A DNA stretch of 64,000 nt from Lasiosphaeria ovina (lineage: Eukaryota > Ascomycota > Sordariomycetes > Sordariales > Lasiosphaeriaceae). Location: contig JAULSN010000007.1 of assembly GCA_033439765.1 (NCBI GenBank), positions 1,426,001 to 1,490,000 on the forward strand, written 5' to 3'. The notes beneath the pieces are model-generated. The model worked only from the letters and a program-made list of their open reading frames with translations, was not told where the DNA came from and did not search any database. Shown here piece by piece: positions 1-9,097 of this stretch (positions are counted from its first letter, which is position 1; each line of letters starts with the position of its first letter). The translations under genes were made by a program, and so were the position numbers.

Positions 1-532
1 CGGAGGGAGGCGGAGGGAGGCTCGAATGATGGATGTAGGGTGCGCAGAGCTGGCGAAAGATGCGGTCGCGGACTTGGAGGCGAGAGTAAGGACGGATGGC
101 GACAAGCACTCAAGTATGGCACAGTGGAAGGCAACCTCGAAATATTGTCTTAGCCGACTTTTTTTTCTGACGCGCTCCATACTGATGAGTACTTTTCTAG
201 CCAGGATCGCTAGGGCGTATTTTGACGACATCTAATTGGGTCCCACTTCAAGACTAAGCTCCAAAGAAACAGGGGGCGGGCCCGGTAATGCGACCCCTGC
301 ACAAGTAAAAGTCGGTTCTGCACTAACGCCGGGTTGGGCTGCGGGCAGGATTCGGTACAAAGCACATCTCGAGCTCCTGTTCGGGCATTCGTTGCCGCTG
401 TCTTTGGTCAAACACTAGCTAAATCCGCAAACACGGGGATTTTTCGATAAATTCTCGCCCCCGACACGGCCCCAGACTTGGCGCGCAAGTTTCTCTCATT
501 CGTGAGGCCCCTGCACAGGCAGAATTCTCACA
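1..532. other. 5' intergenic region, no gene seen
   Basis: I see no supported gene here. The stretch starts with a short GGAGGGAGGC duplication at the window edge. The last part is presumably promoter and 5' UTR of the Lrp1/C1D gene. Short open frames lack splice-consistent partners or recognisable motifs. Confidence 0.5.
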
Positions 533-1177
533 ATGGACGTGACCGACATCACGCCTCAGCTGGACCAGCTGGACAGTGGCCTCATCGAGCTTCAGAATGT
601 GCTGAAGCCTTTGCTTGGCGACATTGCGGATGTCTCGTCCAAACTGCCACTTTTGGACAAGGCAAAACTCTACGTGCTAGTCTCGTACGCGATAGAATCG
701 CTTCTCTTTTGTAAGGACCGTCTCCCGCTCCTTTCCCGTGCCGTTCTAACTCGCGATGAAGCCAGCCTGCGCCTCAATGAAGTGGAAACCAAGAACCATG
801 CCATCTTCTCAGAGTTGACCCGTGTCAAGCAATACTTTGACAAGATCCAAAAGCTGGAAACCCCGGCTGCCGAGCGCGAGAGCACCCTCAACACCGAGGC
901 CGCCATTCGCTTTGTCAGGTCTGATCTTGTAGGTTGTGTCTACCCCTACGTTGCCAGCACCATGCTTACGTAAATGCAGAGCGGCGATAAAGGCATCAGC
1001 AGCAAACTGTCAGAGCTGATCGCCAAGGAGAGGGCAAAGGCCGCGCTCAGGGCAGCCAAGGTTGATAATAAGCGCCCGGCCGCCGATGAGCCGTCAAATA
1101 CAGGAGACCGCTCCGGCCAGACCAACAAGAACCCGCCCAAGAAGCCCAAGCATGGCGGCTCAAAGAAAGCAAAGTGA
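533..1177 (+). CDS. LRP1: Lrp1/Rrp47/C1D-family exosome cofactor
   Basis: Encodes a 197-residue protein from two exons, 533-928 and 980-1177. The 51-nt intron is phase 0, with GTAGGT at the donor, a CTTAC branch-like motif and ATGCAG at the acceptor. The first 130 residues form the helical Sas10/C1D domain (start MDVTDITPQLDQLD, later LTRVKQYFDKI). The second exon is a basic tail ending in KKPKHGGSKKAK, as usual for C1D/Lrp1 proteins. In yeast Lrp1/Rrp47 partners the nuclear exosome nuclease Rrp6 in 3'-end processing of rRNA, snRNA and snoRNA; the nuclear role here is inferred from family membership. The ATG at 533 is the first in frame and is preceded by a plausible CACA context. Length matches the family. 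Without splicing the frame ends within the intron at 971-973, which supports the intron. Confidence 0.85.
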
Positions 1178-1605
1178 AGAAAGTGCAATTGCACCGTACG
1201 ATGCTGATATGACCAAGTTGCGGGTCGGTGCTCGTACAAACAACGCGAAGCCCGATTTTGGGCTCTTGACATTTTTGTCAACCAGAGATGTCGGTGAGAC
1301 ATTACAGCCTCCGCTCGCTTTCTGAGGGAAAAGGGGAGAATTATACCCGCGCTACTTTCTAGCGGCGCAGATGGTGCGAGAGTCTACGAAAGTCTTTCTG
1401 ATACCCAATGGCAGGAGTTTGGAGTTTGGTATATGGGCTAGGGTTTGGGATGTGGCTCGACCTCTTGGTCCTCGCGGTAACGCGCAATGAGCAAGCTCCT
1501 TGATACCCAAAGAAAGAATGGACATTTTTGTCTTAGATAGGTATGCCGAAAACATAGCATTTTGCCTTTATGGGCCCATTCACGATTCCTGAAAACACTG
1601 CCTAC

Positions 1606-1969
1606 CTACCGTATCCACTCCTTCACTACAGAATCGACTAATACGAGGCGTAGGCCTATAACAGTAAGGCGTTTGTTCTCAAGCCCCACTGCATCTGTAA
1701 CGCTCTCACCATTTTTGGCGTCATCGGCGTCAAGCCATAGCAGGAACTCCCCATGGTTTAGGGCCTTTTCAAGGTGTAACGATCTCGTATGCGCCGAGTA
1801 AAGGTACTCGTTCAAGCAAACTTAGTGGTGCAACCATCCATTGAGCAAGTCTTACGGCGTCAAACTTCCAAGGCGCTTGTGTAAGTGCGTGGCGGTTGAT
1901 GAGCTCCTCAGCTTGTATAGCGAGCTCGATTCTTCGGTCGTACTCATCTTGCGGGATTGCGGGAGGCAT
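1606..1969 (-). pseudogene. possible transposase-like relic, frameshifted
   Basis: A minus-strand frame starts with a true ATG at 1969 (MPPAIPQDEYDRRIELAIQA) and runs to about 1770. It then appears to continue in another frame to about 1606 (LDADDAKNGES, then VLVDSVVKEWIR). The start resembles the N-termini of fungal DDE/helix-turn-helix transposases, which often begin MPP followed by a charged helix, but I cannot identify the family with confidence. The shift between the two frames near 1770-1815 and the surrounding AT-rich, gene-free DNA suggest a decayed mobile-element copy. It could also be a chance open frame. Confidence 0.25.
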
Positions 1970-2055
1970 GTTTTATGGTAAAGATGACAGTAATTATACC
2001 GGCTAGGAAAAGCCTTTGATAGGTATTTCTAAGATAGAGAAAGGCCTCTAGGATT

Positions 2056-2165
2056 CTAAAACAGGGATTCCAATAGCTTTTACCTCCCTCAGCGAAAAAC
2101 CTTCAGGGCGAGCCGTAAGTTATTAAGGCTTTTCAAATCTTGGAGAGCCCCCACTAACAAACATT
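2056..2165 (+). repeat. dispersed repeat, copy 1
   Basis: About 110 bp aligns by eye to 54001-54106 in the same orientation. Shared blocks are AGGGCGAGCCGT, AGGC-TTTT, ATCTTG, GCCCCC-CTAACAA and TTCA, in the same order and at nearly the same spacing. The copies are clearly diverged. The second copy lies directly beside the left end of the pogo-like element. The family is unknown to me. Confidence 0.55.
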
Positions 2166-2810
2166 CAATGTACAAAACGTTGAGCGCCTCGTGATACGCC
2201 TCGGGAGCATTGGCGCCAGGTGGATTATATGGAGATGCTCAATAACGCTCTGCTTGAGGGGCCTGCACAGTTAGATTTATCACAAAAGTGAAATGGCCCA
2301 TACCCATCACTACGCCACATTAAAGGTAGACACAGGTATTTGCGGCGGTACAGCAAAAATCCAAGCAATTGAATGACACCGACAGAGTCGTACCGGCCGA
2401 CCCACGAACCTAGAGGGCTGGAAGATGAACTACCAAGTACCTAGGGGTTGAAAGACGACACAGACAAGCACCTTTGCGGCCTGGTTGGTCCGAGCTCGAG
2501 CTAAATGTTTTGCCCCAATCAAAACTGCCCCATCAGTTTAGTAGCCTTCTATTGGCTTCCAGAGTTGCCGACTCGGCAGTTTTGAGCTTGTACAGTAATC
2601 TAAGTGGCCAATGGCAAATGGCAAATCCGGGTCACCACGTAACCCGAAGCTCCGAAGACAAACCTCTGACCTCGTTGTCGTTGCAGCAGCCTCCGCCTAA
2701 AACAAACTTCCAACTTTCTCCTCTCCGCAAAAAACCAACCAACAAGACCGACCTCCGTTAAAACTTCAACAAACAAACCAATAACCCTCCCCCCCCCAAA
2801 AAAAGCTATC

Positions 2811-3488
2811 ATGCCTCGTCAACGATCCTCCGGCGGCCGCGCCCCGTCTCGCCCCACGGTGCCCTCGCGCTCCTCGGCGCCCTCGCAGCAACAGACGCGG
2901 CCCGCAGCCACATATGCCCCGACGGCACAGGCGCCCCGTGCTCCCACCGCCGCCTCCCCCGTGGCATCCCCCCCGACGTCGCAGGGCCCGGGTCTCTTTG
3001 CGAACATGGCCAGCACCGCCGCGTAGGTTTAAGCCTCTCCCTTCCCCCCCTTCGTTGCAAGGCCCCCCCCCCCTCCCCCCCCCGGGACAACCCAGGCATT
3101 GCAACTTGTCTCGGGAGAAATATACACAAACACACCTCTGTACATACAAACTAACATATATCTTTCCCGGCCACCAGCGGCGTGGCAGTAGGCTCGTCGA
3201 TCGGACACGCCATCGGCGGCTTCTTCGGTGGGGGCTCGAGCAGCGCGCCGGTCGAGACGCAGCAGCAGCAGAGCCCGGCGCAGAGCAGCAACAGCTGGGG
3301 CAACAACTGCCAGGGCGCGACGACCGAGTTCACAAAGTGCATGGACGAGCATGGCGGCAACATGCAGATCTGCGGGTGGTATCTGGAGCAGCTGGTACGT
3401 GTTTTTTTCCCCTTGACTTAAATCGGCGATATATATATGCTGACCCCCCGAGTAGAAGGCTTGCCAGGCCGCCGCCAGCCAGTACTAG
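2811..3488 (+). CDS. MIX17: MIX17/CHCHD2-like twin-CX9C mitochondrial protein
   Basis: A 153-residue protein from three exons: 2811-3022, 3178-3394 and 3456-3488. Introns are 155 nt (phase 2, with CTAAC before the acceptor) and 61 nt (phase 0). The N-terminus is basic and rich in Ser, Pro and Ala, as expected for a mitochondrial presequence. A Gly-rich hydrophobic stretch follows (VGSSIGHAIGGFFGGG). The C-terminal CHCH domain has both CX9C pairs: CQGATTEFTKC and CGWYLEQLKAC. The second pair is completed only after splicing of the last intron, which confirms the small third exon. Family members (yeast Mix17/Mic17, human CHCHD2 and CHCHD10) are oxidatively folded in the intermembrane space through Mia40. 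Intron 1 carries long C-runs (about 3063-3083). Confidence 0.93.
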
Positions 3489-3805
3489 GGCACCCATGCA
3501 ATCAATCGCACTGCTTGACAAAGTGAGCGACGTGTATGCTGGGGTTAGGAGGCAGGAGACGGTTGTTAATTGCCCAGTCACCGAGTATCATTATCCCTCT
3601 CTCGTAGCCTCCCTAAGGGAAGCTTCGATTTACATGGGTTGACACGGTCCAAGAGACAATTGCTGTAAAATACAAACCAAGAAAAAAACCAAATGACAAT
3701 AAACTCTGCTCTTGAAGCGTCACATCGGTCTGCGGCTTTAATTCCCGGGTAGTCAATAGAGACTCCCCCATTCTGGCCTCTTGTTAAATAAAAGTCCCCT
3801 TCCGC
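3489..3805. other. convergent 3' intergenic region
   Basis: Short spacer between the 3' ends of MIX17 (+) and the UBX gene (-). It should contain both 3' UTRs; an AATAAA motif lies near 3698 on the plus strand. Nothing else is evident. Confidence 0.5.
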
Positions 3806-5525
3806 CTACTCCTCGTCATCGTCCCGTCTCGGCTGGAAATTTGTCTACATCTGGGTTAGTGAGCGGTTCTGGGCCATTCGTCATGAACAAAATCGCAAAG
3901 CCGCGTGGAGGAGCACTTGAAGGAAGTAGCACTCACAGAGTTCCCGTTGTAAAACTGCTGCTCATCTCGCCGGTCGGCTCCACGGTTGCGGTTGTTAAGC
4001 CCCGAAACGCGACTCCTGTTCCCGTCAGACGCCTGGTCCTGGGCAGCAGCCGGATCAGGCGCCGTTGGCGGCCCGCTGGTGCTGAACAGCGTTGAGAAGA
4101 AGGCCGCGACACCGCTAAAGAAGCCGCTGACGATGGCAAGGATGAAGGCGATAAATCGGGAGAAGACGTTGCCCTGCGGATCGGCCCCCACGTAGGCCGC
4201 CGCAAACTTCTGGACGGGCAAGAGGATCAGCGTCGACGATGGCGTGAGCCCGAGCGCCAGGAGAGACTTTGCCTCTTCGGTCACGTCGAGCCTCTTGCTC
4301 GGCAGCGGGGTCAGGAGGACCTTGAACGTGTAGTTGGTGTTGCCGTCCTCGTGGGTATTGTCGACCCACTGCCTCACGTCCTTGAGGGTCTGGGCGCTGC
4401 TGAACCGGTTGCGGATCGTGGAGCCGTCAAAGAGCCGGACCTGGATCGAGCAGTGCTCGCTCGGCCGGCCTTTGGACGTGAGGGTTTGGCTTGCCGGCGC
4501 TGCCTTTTCGGCTTCGACGGTCGCGTTGCGGTCGGCCTGCCTCTCGGCTTGCAGCGCCCGGCGCGCGGCCTTGTCGTCTTCGATGGCCTTGAGGATCCTT
4601 TGCCGCTCTTCTCGCGCTTCCCTCTGCTTCTTTTTCAACAGCTCGGCCTGCTTGGCCTTTGGATCCGAACTCCCTCCTGTTGCCTGAGCATCTGCTTTCG
4701 CTTTAGCCTTTTCGGCGCGGATTCGCTTGGCCTCCTCCTCCTCCCTCTTTTTACGTTCCTCGTTCTTTTTCTGTGCTGCCTGGTATGATTGTAGCTGAGC
4801 CCGGGTTTCGGTTGCCTGCGACGACGTGGCTTGACCTGAGCCAGTCGTCGTCGATCCAGCTCCCGGAGTTGGCTGAGTCCGAGGCAGTGCTGAAGCTGGA
4901 GCGGACACCGGGGCAGGTACAGATGCCTGTGCCTGTGTCTGTACCGGCGCACTGGTGGCTTCTGTCTGAACTGGAACAGCCACGGCGGGCCGCAGCGCCT
5001 GGCTGATCCGCTTCATGAAATCATCCTTTGATACGCCAGCGGCAATATACTCTTTCAGCTCTCCATTCCTAGTTTGCAGGTTAGCACTTCAAGTCTGAGC
5101 CGAATATCTCCATTCGTAGATAGACAGACTCACTTGATTATGACGATCGTGGGCTTTTTAGGAACTGGGTAGAACTGAGTAAGGTGGCCTTCTTCTTGCG
5201 ATCCCGCCTCCAGACGCAGTGTCACAGCCTGGTCTTTAAGCAGTGAGACGATCTGGGGGGTTAGTTCTGTTGTTAGACATGAGCTCATCTGTAACGCTTC
5301 AGCAAATGACAACTCAAAGATACCCACATCTTCAACTACGAGGAGCTCTTCCTCCCACAACTGGCTCTCCGCCTGGCCATCTGTTACCAAGTTAGCAGTC
5401 TGAATGTGAGGAGGTGTGTTGTACTACCCTGAGACAGACTCACCTGTCACAAAACACACGACAGACTTTGCCTCCTGGACCGCCGTTGCGATGCCCTCTT
5501 GAAGAGTCCCTTGAAAGAAGGACAT
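3806..5525 (-). CDS. UBX-domain protein of the UBXN4/erasin type
   Basis: A 474-residue protein from five exons, written in transcript order: 5525-5444, 5380-5328, 5252-5134, 5068-3937 and 3844-3806. The N-terminal 90 residues look like the thioredoxin-fold domain of UBXN4 (MSFFQGTLQEGIATAVQEAK, WEEELLVVED, PKKPTIVIIKNGELKEYI). A Pro/Gln/Ala-rich linker and a long charged coiled coil (EERKKREEEEAKRIRAEKAK) follow. The UBX domain is at about 290-370 (SIQVRLFDGSTIRNRF, LTPSSTLILLPV). A hydrophobic hairpin-like segment follows at about 385-412 (RFIAFILAIVSGFFSGVAAF), and the tail ends RRDDDEE. UBX domains bind Cdc48/p97, and UBXN4 acts in ER-associated degradation, so an ER membrane p97 adaptor is inferred. 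The second intron (75 nt, GTGGGT donor) is a multiple of three without a stop, so its removal rests on domain alignment. Confidence 0.85.
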
Positions 5526-6152
5526 GGCGACGTGATGAGAAGAGTGGTATATGACGGCGGCGTTGATGAGATGCTATGGCGGGCGATGGCTGCTTGAAAC
5601 AGAAGCTTCCCAACCTCGCGATTCGTGCGTACGTAGTCTTTGGGGTCAATAGACGGCGGTGTGTCCTTTAGTCATCTCAAACCGCAGACTGTAAGCAGGT
5701 GTAGGCTGAGAGGAAATTGGCTTGGTGATAGTCGTTAGAAGGCAGCCTTGTGTTGGTTGAGCCGAAGGTAATAAGGTGGCTTCTATGGATGAGCTCCAAG
5801 CGAAGCGCGATGGATGACGTTAAAGCTCCCTGATCCCTGCGCCCCCCCCCCCCCCCCCAAACTGCAGCCCCAGCCATTGCCGTGCAGCGGGGCACAGAAG
5901 CTTCCCGGTTGCACCAATGAGCCGCTGCGCTCCCACGGTTCAGGCTCGGCGAACGGACGCTACGGAGAGGCGCGGGCTGCAGGAAGCACCTACAACCTCC
6001 ACGCGTGGGAAATTCAAGATTCCCGTCGCCGTTGGACTTTTCAGATCGACCCAGCAACACTTCTTGACGGTGGCTCAACAAGACGAAGCAGACGGACCCT
6101 GTTTCTGTTCGCCTCTCGGGCCAGACCAATCAATCATAAAAGAACAGGCAGG
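5526..6152. other. divergent promoter region between UBX and SHY1 genes
   Basis: The 627-bp spacer separates two genes transcribed away from each other, so it should contain both promoters. A run of 17 C residues lies at 5842-5858. On the minus strand this is an uninterrupted G-tract able to form quadruplex-type structures. No coding sequence is supported. Confidence 0.55.
5842..5858 (+). repeat. poly-C tract
   Basis: Seventeen consecutive C residues, preceded by TGCG and followed by AAACTGCAG, located about 295 bp upstream of the SHY1 start codon. Length may be affected by sequencing error in homopolymers. Confidence 0.8.
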
Positions 6153-7469
6153 ATGGCCGGGACAGTGTTCAATTGCCTGCTGCGTCCAGCGCGGACGCAG
6201 AGGGTGTCAATTGGCGGCGTGGCCCAGAAATGGACAGCGGCGGCGTCCCAACCCCCCCCAACATGCCGAGCAGCTGCGACATTATCGACACCTGCGGCGG
6301 CCATACGGCGGGCTGGGGCAGCCCGCCGGCCCATGTCGACGTCGCGGCCACGACGCGCGCGGCAGGCCGCCGACGAGCCGGGCTTCACGTCGGTCCTCGA
6401 CAACCCCCCAGAACTGGTCCGGTCCGGTCGCAGACATGGCCCAGGCCTGATCATTCTCGGTACGTTTCTTTCGCGCGAGACCCTCTCCCCAACCCGACCC
6501 ACCTTTGTCTCCGGGGCCAACATGGGACTGATCCTTGTGTTTCCCTCGTGGCCAGCCATCATACCGGTGACGGCGTTCATCCTCGGCACGTGGCAGGTGA
6601 AGCGGCTGGAGTGGAAGACGGAGCTGATCGCCAAGTGCGAGGACCGGCTGGTGCGGGCGCCGCTGCCGCTGCCGCCGCGCATCGACGCGGACGCGATCCC
6701 CGACTTCGACTACCGGCGGGTGTGGACGACGGGGCGGTACCGGCACGACCAGGAGATGCTGATCGGGCCGCGCATGCGCGACGGCGAGCAGGGCTACATG
6801 GTGGTGACGCCGCTGGAGCGCGAGGGCGGGCCCGAGACGACGGTGCTCGTGAACCGCGGGTGGATATCCAAGGACAAAGCCGACAAGCGCAAGCGCATGG
6901 ACAGCCTCAAGCCCGAGACGGTGCGTGTTGAGGGCATGCTGCGGGAGCCGTGGAAGAAGAACATGTTTACGCCCGACAACAACATCGAGAAGGGCGAGTT
7001 CTACTTTCCCGACGTGCACCAGATGGCGCAGTTGACCGGGAGTCAGCCCGTCTGGATTGAGCAGACTATGGGTGGGTTTCCCCCTCTCTACATATACATG
7101 CCCCTTTTTCTGGCATCAAAAGCTACTATCCTGGACCAAGACTGACACAGCAGACGCAGACCCCGACATTCTTCAGGTCTATGACTACGTGGCGCGCGGT
7201 ATCCCTATTGGAAGGCCTGCCGAGGTGAACCTGCGTAACAACCACGCCCAGTACATTTTTACATGGTATGTTGATTCTGCCACCTACTACAATGCATGAA
7301 CCATTGTCGTGCCACCGGGTGGCCCTTGTGGCCTTGCTGGTTATGTCCCTGGCTGACTGACGTATTCAGGTACGGCCTTGCTGTAGCAACGTCTATAATG
7401 TTTTGGCTGGTGGTCAAAAAGCCGCCATCCGACATAACTCGGCGTGTTCGTATGAACAAGAGCTGGTAA
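6153..7469 (+). CDS. SHY1: SHY1/SURF1 cytochrome c oxidase assembly factor
   Basis: About 345 residues from four exons: 6153-6459, 6556-7071, about 7151-7265 and 7370-7469. The N-terminus is basic and rich in Arg and Ala, fitting a mitochondrial presequence. The first membrane span (GPGLIILAIIPVTAFILGTW) is created by splicing the 96-nt first intron. The SURF1 core follows: QVKRLEWKTELIAKCEDRL, FDYRRVWTTGRY, then VLVNRGWISKDKADKR and the NNHAQYIFTWYGLA block, with a second membrane span at the C-terminus (YGLAVATSIMFWLVVKK). SURF1 proteins sit in the inner membrane and help insert heme a during Cox1 maturation. The acceptor of intron 2 is ambiguous among AGs at 7150, 7153 and 7159, all in frame and changing only up to three residues. 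The 3' end runs to within 26 bp of the convergent CENP-T stop codon. Confidence 0.93.
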
Positions 7470-7495
7470 AAAGCGGTCGGCGCTGTTTTCACAAT

Positions 7496-9097
7496 TCAGG
7501 TGATCTCTTCGTCCTCGTTCCCGCCACCGGCTTTACGCCGTCTCTTCAGTGGAGCAGGCGGTGTCATGCGCAGCTCTTGAAGTAATTCCCTTGGCAGGTG
7601 GCGCTGTGCAAGAGCAAAGGGCGTGGTATGGGGGTTAGTTTGGCGTTGTCTGAGGTAGATAGGGTCAGTCATGTAAAAACAAAAACACCGTATATAATAT
7701 ATACATCGCAAGATACCCTGTCCGAGAATGACGTACCGCTTCATGATGGTGAGCATATCGCTCTCTTCGATCGTCTTCCTGCCTGCGTGCTTTGCATAGG
7801 CTTGCAGGTCGTCCCCCAGCTGCTCAAAGAACCAGTCTGACGCCTGCATGATTACTTTGAGTGCGTCAGGGGTGATCTTTCCCTTCGCTCCGCTTGTCTT
7901 TGCGAATGTTTGCGCAAGCCGCTTCACCACGGCAGGTGGGAGAGACGGGCATTCGATGCCGTACTTCGATACCTTGATGGCTCGCTTTTTTGTGCTTCGC
8001 TGTGCATCCGACTTGGCAAAAGCTTCTACAGCTGCTTCTGACCCGGCGTCGCTCGCTTCTTCGGCTAGTTCCGGCTCTGGTACGCCGTTATCATCGTCGC
8101 TCTGGGCGTCGAGAGCCTCGCTCTCATCCACAGGCTCATGAAGCCCAGGGGCTTCGTGGGTGGGCGACTCTTGAGCTTGCGGCGCTATCATGAAGGTGTC
8201 CTCGTTCATGTTGACTGGCACCTCGATCTCAAAGTCACTAAATTGGGCCGTATCGCGGCGTCCTACATCCGAATCAAGCCTATTTCTGTATCAGATAATT
8301 ATTCATGCTTGAGGGGTTAAAACTTGTTATTACCGTTCATAGGCCGATATATCCCCCGCCCCAAGATCGAGCGTATCTTGATCGATGGCGTTCCTCGGGG
8401 GGAAGAAGCCGGAATCGATGCCAACCTCCTCGCTCGGCGGCACATCGTTCCCATTGAAGTAGTCGCTCATGCGCATACTAGCGAGCGAATACCGACTGCC
8501 AGGTTGCTCACTGAAGGCTCTCCGTGGCAGCTCAATCGACCGGGCCGTCAGATTGTCGTCTTCCAGGCCGGCCGAGCGGTGCGGCTGCAGGTCGCTGTCA
8601 TCATCGTCCGCGTCGATCGGGAGTGACAGCCTGGGCCGCTTCGGGAGGTCGTCATCCTCGTCGTCGTATTCGTCCTCTTCCATGATCGTGTCGCCATCTG
8701 CATCGCCGCCCCCGGAGCCGGGAGTCTTTTGATCGCGCGGAGACGACGACGAGTTGATGGTGTTGGTGTTGCGCGCAAGGACGCGTCCCAGCGGAAGCAG
8801 AAAGTCGCGCGGGGTCTCGCGGGCCTCGCGGAGGCTCTGGCGCCTCGCGCGGTGAGGTGTGAAGATGGCTGCGCGCCGCGAGTCAATGGCCCGCAAGGCG
8901 GCGCGGGCATGCGGAGTCGCAACCAGGGGGGGGGGTTTTCTGCCCGACGCCGAGAGGCCCTGCGGGCGCTGCACACCCCGTGCCTGACTACTACCCGGTG
9001 TCTTGATGGAGCGCCGGCTGGTTGACGGGGCCGGGTCGGCACTCGCAGCCCGCGGTTTCGGGGTCACGTCGACCCTGGGGTGGCTTTCGCGGGCCAT
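7496..9097 (-). CDS. CENP-T: CENP-T-like kinetochore histone-fold protein
   Basis: A 486-residue protein from three exons in transcript order: 9097-8334, 8279-7737 and 7649-7496. The ATG at 9097 is chosen because an upstream in-frame codon at 9118 is TTG. Residues 1-380 are disordered, rich in Ser/Pro and acidic runs (DEYDDEDDDLPKRPR), typical of the CENP-T N-terminal arm that recruits the Ndc80 complex. The C-terminal 110 residues form the histone fold (YGIECPSLPPAVVKRLAQTF, then KVIMQASDWFFEQLGDDLQA). The CENP-T-specific extension after it includes PFALAQRHLPRELLQELRM. CENP-T pairs with CENP-W at centromeric chromatin. The last intron (87 nt) separates the histone fold from this extension. 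Assignment rests on the histone fold and extension; the N-terminal arm is not conserved enough to help. Confidence 0.88.

Larger units (their letters stand above)
1178..2810. other. intergenic region with degraded repeat DNA
   Basis: No intact gene is supported. The AT-richer middle (about 1350-2350) looks like old transposon DNA: it holds a protein-like minus-strand relic (1606-1969) and a segment that recurs beside the pogo-like element near 54 kb. The final 300 bases are the probable promoter and 5' leader of MIX17, ending in a C-run and A-run just before its ATG. Confidence 0.45.

Noticed and set aside
5440..5649. 69-codon minus-strand frame over the first UBX exon
   Set aside because: The frame starting at 5525 matches the UBXN4-type N-terminus and splices in phase; this one does not.
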